Shown piece after piece: positions 55,975-64,000 of a stretch of 64,000 nt of DNA (the stretch's first letter is position 1; the number at the start of each line of letters is the position of its first letter). Under the pieces are notes generated by a model that had not been told where the DNA came from, searched no databases, and worked only from the letters and a program-made list of their open reading frames with translations. The position numbers and the translations under genes are program-made. The stretch is from Cordylochernes scorpioides (lineage: Eukaryota > Arthropoda > Arachnida > Pseudoscorpiones > Chernetidae), in contig CP092886.1 of assembly GCA_030710605.1 (NCBI GenBank), forward strand, positions 54,377,382-54,441,381. The letters are read 5' to 3'.

Positions 55975-57193
55975 GACAATTAAAAATAGTTTATTGACAT
56001 CGAGTCAACAGTAGGGAGAAGGTTTACAGCCATTTTTAAAATAGGGAGAAATATATACAACAGACCCTCCGGAGGGACGTCTGGATTTCATCAGGAGCTT
56101 AAAGCCGCCTTGAGTTCGGACAGGCCGTTGCGGATTATGAAATCCATGTCCCCAGCATGCTCGATGACAGTGTTGAGGAATTCGACAAGAATAGTCTTGT
56201 GTTCAGGCGAGAGATTTTTTTTTAGATAATTTCTATCATCGCGGTGTAGAATCGCGAACGTATTCTCTGGCCTGACCCACTTTGTTTCATATAGGAGGCT
56301 CAGGATAGTTGTATCGTTCAGTAGTTCAAGTAATCCGTTTATCTGGTACTCGAGTTTCAGGTATAAAGCGTCAATATCATCAGTGGGTGTAGGAGTGGTC
56401 TGGAGCTCATGGGTCGTCGAGGCAGTTAGTAGTAGCTGTGGGGCTACTGCGGCTGGAGCTGACTCCTCTTCATGGGGAGTTTGCAGCGCTGGTTCAGCAG
56501 GCTGAGGCGTAGTGAACCGACGGGGCGAAGTGTGGGCCGTGGGACCATCACTTGGCACCTCCAGAGATAGAGCAGGGGGCGCTGATGCAGGAGGCGGCAC
56601 CTCCACAGATGAAGCTGGGGGTACTGGTGCAGGGGGCCGAGGCGCAGCTGGTCGATGGGGCGAAGCCCGGGCCGCGGGACCAATGTTGGAGACCTCCATA
56701 GATGGAGTAGGGGGTGCTTGGCAGGAGGCGCGGGTGCTAGCTGTCTGGGCAGCTGAGGCGCGGTCGGTGATGTGGCATCGGTGTGAGAGGGTGGTGAAGC
56801 TTGCCTGGGGCCGGTGGACTGCCTAGCAAGCATGTGACAGTTGGCTCTGCGATGGCCTTGGCTGTGGCATTTGGAACACCTGATCCCGAAGGTCAGGAAC
56901 GCCGGCCAGGTGTCGCCTTTGGTCTTTATATCGAGGCGGGTAGGGAGCTTCTCAAGTTTCATGCCGTCGTGGAGGAGAATATAAGCCTCACGGCGGCTGT
57001 CAGTGTAGCCGTACTCGCCAGCCTTGAGTTGTTTGGGGGCGATGGAAGTGACACGCCCATAAGCCATTGAAACAGAAAAAAAAGTGCTCAGTGCGGAGTT
57101 CATATCCCTGGGCATGGTGGACGAAATCCGAAGGTGTTTATTTCTCTTATTATCCCTATTTTGAAAATGATAGAAAAGAATGTAATCCCCCAC
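55975..57193 (-). mobile_element. ORF1-only LINE-type element
   Basis: A minus-strand ORF1 gene is followed by a short 3' tail with hairpin CAGACGTCCCTCCGGAGGGT and AATAAACT near 56000. It has no reverse transcriptase. The same plan is found in the decayed copy at 29395-30600. A half-LINE that moves with enzymes of another element would explain this. Confidence 0.6.
56091..57193 (-). pseudogene. ORF1 nucleic-acid-binding protein, one frameshift
   Basis: First frame (57193-56444): GRVTSIAPKQLKAGEYGYTD and REAYILLHDGMKLEKLPTRL regions, then TFGIRC and the CCHC knuckle CSKCHSQGHRRANC (about residues 119-132). The reading then passes at about 56700-56600 into the second frame (56699-56091), which gives a proline- and alanine-rich linker and a C-terminal helical region (INGLLELLNDTTILSLLYET ... 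HKTILVEFLNTVIEHAGDMD). The proline-rich part is readable in both frames, so a frameshift there is easily tolerated or may be an indel in this copy. It looks like the gag-like protein that coats element RNA. It is the best-preserved coding sequence in this half of the window. Confidence 0.7.
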
Positions 57194-57549
57194 AATTAGA
57201 TATAGATTGTACTAACTATATAATAACTAGACTTAGATACACACACGTCAAGTCTACATTAGTGAAGCCTTGATGTCAATACACATCTTTCTTTTTATCA
57301 AATAACTAAATCCACAGGTAAATCTCTGATCGATTAAATCAAGAAATATATGTGCGTCGGAAAAAAATTCGATCAGGTAATGACGGACATATTTGTTAAT
57401 ATTCAACCAGGGCCAGAAAGAAAGCACTCGCATATCTAGACGTTCTTAATCTTTTTATCCGATTGAAAATCGAATTTAAAAGTATGACATCGCTCATAAT
57501 GGTCAAATCCATATGATGAATGGATAAGGTCGAATTTGGATTTTTAATA

Positions 57550-58182
57550 TGTTAAAGCACTCCAATAATAGATGTCATCACGATGAGTACCAGTGGACCA
57601 ACGATTGGATGAAGAGCTTTTCTGAGATGCATCATAACGGCAATTAGGCTGGACGCGTAGAGGAGTAAAGAGAATGCAAAGCCAAAAAGAAATCCACTTT
57701 ATACCATCGCGTACGAAAGAACAAATTCAATAATGTATCGCCTGTCTTTAGAGCTTGCTTGATGAGTAGCACTCAAGGCAAGGAAATCCAACAGAAGGAT
57801 AATGATGCGGGTAATGAGCCAAACAAACTACAGGTCCGTCTAGGTCACCAACACTCCGTTTGAGATATTTTAACGCATTTGCATACCAGATGTCTTCTGT
57901 GATTGGTTACTCTAGAAGAGGGTTTTGAAAGCAGTAATGCCAGTAAAGTATATAGAGAACGTTACCGTGCCATCTATGTACCCCTGGATTAGAAATCAAA
58001 ACATCACGCGGTCCAAGTAACTCGAGAGATACAAGAATTATCAAGGGCCGAATATCTGAGATCGATATATATGTATGAGATAGTGTAAGGTTCGAGGATC
58101 TCGGAGCTACCTCGAAGAGAATCTCTCTATCGTTGCGATAGGCAGTCGCAGTGAAAGCAAGCAAGAACCAGAAAGGTTTCAC
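57550..58182 (-). pseudogene. Decayed membrane-protein-like coding sequence, unidentified
   Basis: The 91-codon minus frame 58182-57907 starts MKPFWFLLAFTATAYRN, continues with a soluble-looking stretch and a hydrophobic DIRPLIILVSLELLG, and ends in YILYWHYCFQNPLLE. Downstream, in shifted frames, come further hydrophobic runs: VWLITRIIILLLDFLALS (about 57825-57770) and FGFAFSLLLYASSLIAVMMH (about 57685-57625). That gives at least four possible membrane segments broken by stops and two shifts. I do not recognise the family. Base composition is less AT-rich than the surroundings. It could be a host gene fragment or part of an integrated element. Confidence 0.4.
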
Positions 58183-58229
58183 CCTCGTCCAACCAGGAAC
58201 ACAGAAGTTCCAAGCAGTGCATTCTTAAC

Positions 58230-58735
58230 TGTCTTAATATAATGTTACGTTTTTGCTTGACAAAAGAACAATTTACGTGGATACAAGGGATATTTAGGCT
58301 TTATTTAAGTCAAATCAATAAAAGAATTACAGAAAAATAAAAATAAAACAATATTATAAAACAGCAGTCACTAAATTACCAACCGCAGCACAGAAATTTA
58401 AACAGGAACAGAGCAAGAGACAGAGGTTGGTAGAACATTCAAGAATCTTCCACGAAGTACACCAGCTTTAGCGGTAAGCAGCAGCCTGACCTTGAAACAG
58501 AAGCTCACGCTTGCTTGGAGCAGACTACGTTGCTTAGTTCTTCCTCTTCGATACGAGCTCCGCCTTCCTATTTATCTCGCAGTATATCTTTGCATAACCT
58601 TCAAGACCGGTCAGCCAATCAGAAAGCAGCCAGCACTAAGCCTTGTGTATTCGATTTAAATTGGCCGATCAGTTCTTATCTGATTGTTCGATATCATTCT
58701 AGAATGTTAAAAAAAAAACATTCTATTTTTATTCT
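58230..58735 (-). promoter_or_regulatory. Promoter- or LTR-like segment with heat-shock-type motif
   Basis: Read on the minus strand: CTAGAATGATATCGAAC, a CCAAT-containing GATTGGCTGACC, and GATAAATAGGAAGGCGGAGC, in TATA-box order. Further along, ACATTCAAGAATCTTCCACG followed by AAG (58436-58458) has TTC/GAA modules at heat-shock-element spacing. No repeated partner in the window. A polyA-rich stretch lies at 58315-58355. Assignment as LTR or promoter is inference. Confidence 0.3.
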
Positions 58736-58739
58736 ACGT

Positions 58740-59640
58740 AACATATTTTAGGATGAGATCTCAAGTTTAGAAGCTCAACCATGTCAGGACGCCCCGAGAC
58801 ATTATGCGATGAATCAAGCAACCCAACCCAATCTGTTCTGATGTCTTGTGACGGTAGTTTCAAAGGGCAGATATGCTTGATGATGTCGATGACCCAACGG
58901 ATTAGAACCCTGACGCAGTGGGGCGTTGCTGGACCCACAGGCGATGCAGGATTCTCGGGCGGAGTCAGGATGTACAGGATGAGAAAGGACTAGCGATAAA
59001 GCGATGCTAACGTTTTTCCAGAGAATCAGCAGCACCAAACTTCAACCATCCGACGCGGGCACTTTTGTAATCATTGTCCACCTCTTCAGGAGCCGGGTGA
59101 TCGGCAGTGCAGCAAGACTCAGAAGCTTCTTCACGCGGCGGTCGGTGAGAGAGGAAAGCAGTAGAAACGATGTGATCGTACTACGTATCACAATGTCTTC
59201 GGCTATATTTGAAACACTATGGAGTTTATTTAGCTTCTCTCAACCCTAAAGAGCCGGATATAAGGTCCTCAGAGTAGCGCGATGTCCTCAAGGATGCTGC
59301 GCGTAGGCCTAAGATAGGATGATATAGGTATATCCAGATCTGCTATTTGCCATCCTAGTCACCTCGTCAAAGCAGAGAACCTGGTTTAGGCGATGCAAAA
59401 TTCAGTATTCTCTCGAAACCCGAAGGATCTTCGCGGCATCCCGAAAGAGGCTAGGACTCCTTCGGTGCCGCGGTGGAAGCCTGACGCATGAGTGGGCGAA
59501 GGAGCTTGTCACATCCCACCCTCGGCGAGCCAAGAGTGGGCGTTGCTGTTCCCACGCAACGCAAATTGCACGCCCTTGAGGCACGACATTAAGCTGCGAC
59601 AATTTTACATAGCACGACAGGCTTTTCAATTATGCGCGTC
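58740..59640 (-). pseudogene. Less AT-rich decayed coding patch, possible LINE C-terminus
   Basis: Several overlapping minus-strand frames of 70-75 codons (58729-58938, 58814-59038, 59402-59629) with many stops. IDIIKHICPLKLPSQDI followed by a GRPDMVELL-type ending has the layout of the last zinc-motif region of some arthropod LINEs, but the cysteines are not convincingly placed. I can only say that it looks once-coding and is now dead. Confidence 0.25.
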
Positions 59641-60408
59641 TGCGCTGCAATAGATGGTCGATAGCCACTTCTTTAATACAGAATTAAAATTCGCGCCCTC
59701 TTTCTGATAGTTATTAGAGTTAATATGGTTTTCTCTCGACTTGCTCGAATGATCTATCCCCATCTCTACGACAAACGTATATTTTTCACCACAAATCGCG
59801 GAACAAATAATCCATTTGATCTCGGTAAGCTCTTTTCCACCTTGATGATGGTTCAGTTTAACAATACCAGCATATCCTCGAATTTCTTCAAGACCTCTAC
59901 GAGGCGTTGTTGCACGTAATGTGAATACGAAGTTTAGATGGATGCTATTCACACAAATGACATTATGACGATACAACTCAGACAAATTAGCACTAAGTGC
60001 CCTAACAATGTTGACATCTGTTTCTTTAATGTCGAAATACAACCGCCAGTAGACTTCTTTCTCGTTTTATTCTTGCATAGAAGTACTTTGAAACTGATCT
60101 CCTTTAATTCTAGGCGGTTCTTTATTATTGGATTGCGATCATATCAAGTCGTATCGGGTCCGTTAGAATTTGCCTAGAAAACCTGCTTCGGTGTGATGGC
60201 TTTTGGTGAAGGCCTGTAAGAATTCGTTATAGACCATCTTCCAACGTTCGAGGTAATAAACTGGGCTTTCTCGAGAAATGGTCATGAAATTTAATTACCC
60301 AAATATGCTTTGGTCTTGGGGTTTCTTTTGAAATCGACCAGCATATTTTAGAGGCGATGATTTTATCCGCACGAAAATATTAAGGCTGCATATATAATTC
60401 TCTGATTA
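59626..60408 (-). pseudogene. Unidentified decayed protein, 3' part (interrupted by a transposon)
   Basis: A 138-codon frame (60042-59626) extends upstream in the same phase to 60408 through four stop codons (after SIFG, FLGKF, YDLI and SMQE). It reads like a real protein throughout (TISRESPVYYLERWKMVYNE; LYFDIKETDVNIVRALSANL; ICSAICGEKYTFVVEMG). The phase continues on the other side of the transposon 60409-61739, starting at an ATG at 61808, if the insert and one TTA are skipped. That gives about 283 codons in one frame. I do not recognise the family. The stop-only decay with few frameshifts suggests young inactivation. Confidence 0.45.
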
Positions 60409-61739
60409 CACAGGTCTACAAAAAAACCTTTTTTTTTGCACAAGAGAACCTGATGGTGTTTCTAGTGTAACTTTTCATGCTGAACTCAAAATTCTAATCA
60501 GAAATTTCCCATCACCCATGGTTTTTGCCTGACGATCTTTTTTTAGTATTGGGATAAATACATGCATCCAACATGAAAGAGACTTACGAAAACATGAAAC
60601 TGCTTTTGAAAAAGATAGAATATGAAAGATACAGTTGGAAAATATGCAGCGATTTGAAAGTCGTTGCTCTCTTGCGTGGATTACAGCTTGGATATACAAA
60701 ATTTTGCTGTTTTCTGTTTGAGTGGGATAGCAGAGATAGGGAAAGGCATTACATTAAAAAAATCTAGCCAAACCGTAAAATCTTTACTCCAGGATATAAA
60801 AATATTGCAAATCTACCCCTGATCGATTCAGAAAATATTTACTTACCACCATTACATATTAAACTGGGAATAATGAAGAACTTTGTCAAGGCAATGGATC
60901 GAAATGCCAATGGATTTGCCTACCTAAAACAAAAATTTTCTAGTATAAGTGAAGCGAAGATTAAAGAAGGCATTTTCGTTGGACCTCAGATTTGAGAATT
61001 GCAGCAGGATGGAAATTTTCAAAATAGTTTGAATGAAGTTGAAGCAGCAGCATGGAATTCCTTCAGAAACGTTTGCAAAAACTTCTTAGGAAGTGTCAAG
61101 GTTGAAAATTACCGAGGCATAGTTAATGATCTGTTGCTTTCCTACAAGGCACTGGGATGTAACATGTCCCTCAAGATCCATTTCCTGCATTCACATCTAG
61201 ATTTCTTTCCAGACAATCTTGGCGCAGTTAGCGATGAGCATGGTGAGAGGTTTCATCAAGCTATATCAAGCATGGAGAAGCGGTACCAAGGTAAATGGAG
61301 TCCCGCTATGCTTGCCGACGACTGCTGGGCACTCAAGAGGGATCTACCACAAGCAAAGTATAGAAGAAAATCCACTGTCACTGCTTTTCAATAATAAATA
61401 TGTTTCGTTCATATATGCCTATATATTAACAATATTTCCAAATTCAAGTAGGTGTATCTCAGAAATATTGTGTAATAGAAAAAAACTTATGGTATATTTG
61501 GATTCAGGACATGTAGATAAGATGTTATTTCTGTGTGGGCAAAGAAAAATATTTTTTGATAACCCAGTTACGTGACATTGTTTGCAATTTTTAGTGTATT
61601 TATCACAATACTAAAAAAAGACCGTAACGCAAAAACCATACGTGATGGGAAATTTCTGATTAGATTTTTGAGTTCAGCATGAAAAGTTACACTAGAAACA
61701 TAATCAGGTTCTCTTGTGCAAAAATATTGTTGACCAGTG
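60409..61739 (+). mobile_element. CACTG-ended DNA transposon with long terminal repeats
   Basis: Left end CACAGGTCTACAA and right end (minus strand) CACTGGTCAACAA, with inverted similarity continuing for about 150 bases on each side (shared TTGCACAAGAGAACCTGAT, TGTAACTTTTCATGCTGAAC, TAATCAGAAATTTCCCATCA). A 3-base duplication TTA flanks it (60406-60408, 61740-61742). CACT ends with 3-base duplications resemble CACTA/EnSpm-type elements, but the encoded protein is not a standard CACTA transposase that I know. Length 1331 bases. Confidence 0.8.
60573..61394 (+). pseudogene. Protein of the CACTG transposon, two stop codons
   Basis: A single frame from ATG 60573 to 61394 is broken only by TAG at 60765 and TGA at about 60993; there is no frameshift. 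Segments include KICSDLKVVALLRGLQLGYT, CCFLFEWDSRDRERHYI, LPPLHIKLGIMKNFVKAMD, KIKEGIFVGPQI, GCNMSLKIHFLHSHLDFFP and AVSDEHGERFHQAISSMEKR. I know the last two as part of a conserved protein of unknown function found in many arthropod genomes in multiple copies. Its association here with long terminal repeats and a target duplication supports a role in transposition. An in-family transposase is likely, but catalytic residues cannot be assigned by eye. Confidence 0.7.
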
Positions 61740-61742
61740 TTA

Positions 61743-61808
61743 TATAACTTGATCGTATTCTCTGTATCGAGACTGATATTTTCCTTGTTGCTTTCTCATT
61801 CCCATCAT
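61743..61808 (-). pseudogene. Unidentified decayed protein, 5' part
   Basis: On the minus strand ATG 61808 opens MMGMRKQQGKYQSRYREYDQ and runs to the transposon junction. After removal of 60409-61739 and one TTA it is in phase with 60408-59626. The TAA at the junction coincides with the target site. Confidence 0.4.
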
Positions 61809-61844
61809 TCCCCGGCCTTCAACATGCTCGGATTAAACTTTCTG

Positions 61845-62200
61845 TTATTTTTTTTCAACTGCTGATAACTTGGCCAAATGTAATGCACTTCGAGAGGCAA
61901 GCTTACAGATAAATTAGCAAAATAAGCTTCATTCTTAAAGGTTGTAATAAATGAACCACCAACACACACACAAAAATTTCTTGTACCAAAGAATTTAAAA
62001 ACGACTAAACCTTTAAATTAAAATAATTATCAATTTTTCACAAAGAAATATATTTTGTGATATTATAGAATAATTATCTAGCAATATGTTTCTATATTAA
62101 TTATGTGTAATATATAAATGCGTTAGTTAGCTTTCGGGCGCGAATTCTTCTACAAGCGATCTATAAACAACTACTAGAGCACGTATTAAAACAACTCTCT
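61845..62200. other. No supported gene
   Basis: AT-rich sequence between the decayed coding region and the 33-bp array. Confidence 0.4.
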
Positions 62201-62204
62201 CTCT

Positions 62205-62825
62205 ACTATAACGAATAGATCAACTACAAGAAAAACTACTATAACAAATAGATCAACTACAAGAACAACTACTATAACAAATAGATCAACTACAAGAACA
62301 ACTACTATAACAAATAGATCAACTACAAGAACAACTACTATAACAAATAGATCAACTACAAGAACAACTACTATAACAAATAGATCAACTACAAGAACAA
62401 CTACTATAACAAATAGATCAACTACAAGAACAACTACTATAACAAATAGATCAACTACAAGAACAACTACTATAACAAATAGATCAACTACAAGAGCAAC
62501 TACTATAACAAATAGATCAACTACAAGAACAACTATTATAACAAATAGATCAACTACAAGAGCAACTACTATATAACAAATAGATCAACTACAAGAACAA
62601 CTACTATAACAAATAGATCAACTACAAGAGCAACTACTATAACAAATAGATCAACTACAAGAACAACTACTATAACAAATAGATCAACTACAAGAGCAAC
62701 TACTATATAACAAATAGATCAACTACTATAACAAATAGATCAACAACATAAACAACTACTATAACAAATAGATCAACAACATAAACAACTACTATAACAA
62801 ATAGATCAACTACAAGAACAACTAC
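62205..62825. repeat. 33-bp minisatellite
   Basis: The unit contains ATAACAAATAGATCAACTAC followed by AAGAACAACTACT, 33 bases, in about 18-19 copies, with two 35-base units (ACTACTATATAAC) and some shortened units near the right end. One plus-strand frame is free of stops within perfect units and would give an 11-residue Thr/Arg-rich repeat (ITNRSTTRTTT). No start codon context, and the 35-base units break it. The array ends exactly at the LTR start at 62826. Confidence 0.9.
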
Positions 62826-63185
62826 TGTTGGGAGCTTGTTTCCTGACACTAGTAGCCCGGACTTCCTGTAGCTCCTACTGCCTTCTTTCTGGTCTCAGGT
62901 GTTGACGATATGTGGCAGAGCTTAATTTTGGACTGTAAGTTAGACCGGACCAGACCGGCGGATTGCCTGCCGAGAAAGTTGTTCCTTCGCAAGACTGCGA
63001 TGTAGCACGCTGTATGACTAGAGGAAGTACGCCTCACACGAATTTGCTAACACACTCTCTTTATTCAATCATCCACTCATTTTATATACACACATATTTA
63101 CATAATTAAAAGAAAGAAAGAAAGAATTTGCATGACTATGAATCAATGCAGCCTAGCTAGTGATTTACATAGCTAGGCGCAAACA
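62826..63185 (-). repeat. 3' LTR of the BEL/Pao element
   Basis: On the minus strand it starts TGTTTGCGCCTAG right after the polypurine tract and ends GCTCCCAACA. 360 bases with TGTT/AACA ends. It contains a TATATAAAATG TATA box (about 63080-63090) and AATAAAGAG (about 63060-63068). The outer boundary coincides with the end of the 33-bp minisatellite. Confidence 0.8.
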
Positions 63186-64000
63186 TACTCCCCCCCACCG
63201 CTGAACTTCAGTTCAGATCTTGAGGCGCAAAGGGATGAGGGGCCAACTTGGTGATTGGTCTCCTGAAAGCTCCTCCGGCTGTCCAAGTCAGATCTGCGCA
63301 AGACACCTTCACCAGACTTTCCTCCCAGTGGAACTATTGGAGATTTAGAGGTAGGAATGGAGCTGTTCCGATGAGCCCCCCTGAATAACAGTCTCACACT
63401 GTATCTTCCTTGGCAGCCCCTTGAATAGGTTCTCTGGCAATAAGTCTCGTACTTTTCTTCCCTTGGATTCTGGTCTTGCAATGACGGCACTGACTCCGTT
63501 TGCCTGAAATCTCCCACCAGACCATCCAATTCTGATGTTGTTTGAACCGCAAGGCTGCAAGGTCCACCTTTATAGCTCGACGAGAGAGAGCCTTCCACCT
63601 TGCCCATCAGAATCCAACCGAGCTTTGATTTCACCGCTATAGGCCGGTTCTTTCCCAGCATTCTTTTCTCTCCTTGCATCAGACATGCATGCATCTCTGC
63701 ACCTAGAATGATGTCGATTGGTGCCAAAATATGAAACAGAGGGTCTGCCAACTCAAAGTCTCTCTGCATAATCCAGGTCGGTTCTGCCAATTTAAAGTTT
63801 GGAATTTCGGTGGTTAAGACCTCCATCACTAGAGCATTTGTTTCATATTTTTCGGATCCATAAATCGATTTGAATGTCAAGTCAACAGATGTAGATGACC
63901 CCTGGACTGGATTATTTCCAATACCCTTAAGTGAACGTCGCGATGTTTCTCCTTTGAGTCCAAGTTTCTCACAAATTTCTTTTGTGATCAAACTAACTTG
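63186..64000 (-). pseudogene. BEL/Pao polyprotein remnant: protease fused to integrase tail
   Basis: Partial at its 5' side (window edge). Residues QVSLITKEICEKLGL are followed by a DUF1758-type retropepsin region with LAPIDIILGAEMH, the second conserved loop of the family. The first active-site Asp lies just outside the window. KSKLGWILMGKV ends the protease domain; a linker with GRYSVRLLF follows, the segment that normally precedes reverse transcriptase. Then a different frame carries ADLTWTAGGAFRRPITKLAP, the basic C-terminal signature of BEL/Pao integrase, ending just before the polypurine tract. Several kilobases of polymerase are therefore deleted. Not functional. Confidence 0.8.

Larger units (their letters stand above)
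62826..64000 (-). mobile_element. BEL/Pao retrotransposon, internally deleted, partial
   Basis: The minus-strand element enters from the right edge of the window with the protease region. It jumps to the integrase end, then has a polypurine tract (GGTGGGGGGGAGTA) and a 3' LTR at 62826-63185. Reverse transcriptase, RNase H and most of integrase are absent. The 5' part with gag and the 5' LTR lies outside the window. Confidence 0.8.

Noticed and set aside
60765-60995. TAG and TGA in the CACTG-transposon frame as recoded codons
   Set aside because: Two different stop codons in one copy are more simply explained as decay; a comparison of copies would be needed to argue otherwise.
62205-62825. 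11-residue Thr/Arg-rich repeat protein encoded by the 33-bp array
   Set aside because: No start codon, and 35-base units shift the frame; treated as a minisatellite.

Overview
The window looks like intergenic DNA of an invertebrate animal. It is AT-rich and full of microsatellites, minisatellites and decayed transposable elements, with no intact host gene that I can recognise. The mix of Copia, BEL/Pao, Penelope-like elements with a GIY-YIG endonuclease, Tc1/mariner, Tigger-type miniature elements, a Helitron-type end, a CACTG-ended DNA transposon and tRNA-derived repeats fits an arthropod (an arachnid would be my guess) or another invertebrate. The sequence does not settle the species.

Layout. 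0-9 kb: LINE ORF1 remnant, 34-bp minisatellite carrying a clean TA-flanked miniature transposon, Penelope GIY-YIG fragment, 28-bp minisatellite, hairpin element. 9-17 kb: AT-rich filler, then a satellite with 117-bp monomers organised partly as 235-bp dimers and interrupted by a 104-bp-arm foldback. 17-25 kb: 38-bp minisatellite, possible solo LTR, two tRNA-Gly-like sequences beside Helitron-type 3' ends, and a 290-bp tandem array of eight tRNA-like units that inverts in the middle. 25-28.7 kb: internally deleted Copia element inserted next to a Penelope fragment. 29-33 kb: decayed ORF1-only element and LINE debris. 34.6-37.4 and 51.6-54.5 kb: two copies of one non-coding LTR retrotransposon in opposite orientation. 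37-50 kb: foldbacks, miniature elements, mariner and Tc1 debris, 114-bp tandem repeat, tRNA-headed SINE. 50-51.4 kb: Tc1 pseudogene with its catalytic triad visible. 55-62 kb: a better-preserved ORF1-only element, a less AT-rich stretch of decayed unidentified minus-strand coding sequence, and a CACTG transposon sitting inside one of those decayed frames. 62.2-64 kb: 33-bp minisatellite ending exactly at the LTR of a BEL/Pao element whose polymerase has been deleted.

Nothing here works as an operon or pathway. What connects the features is mobility: autonomous families (Copia, BEL/Pao, Tc1, Penelope, LINE) are present only as deleted or mutated copies, and most other elements are non-autonomous and would depend on enzymes supplied from elsewhere. 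The most unusual feature is the inverted tRNA-like tandem array at 20.86-23.12 kb. Its pol III boxes and terminators are preserved in nearly every unit, and permuted monomers of it occur at 15.1 and 43.1 kb.
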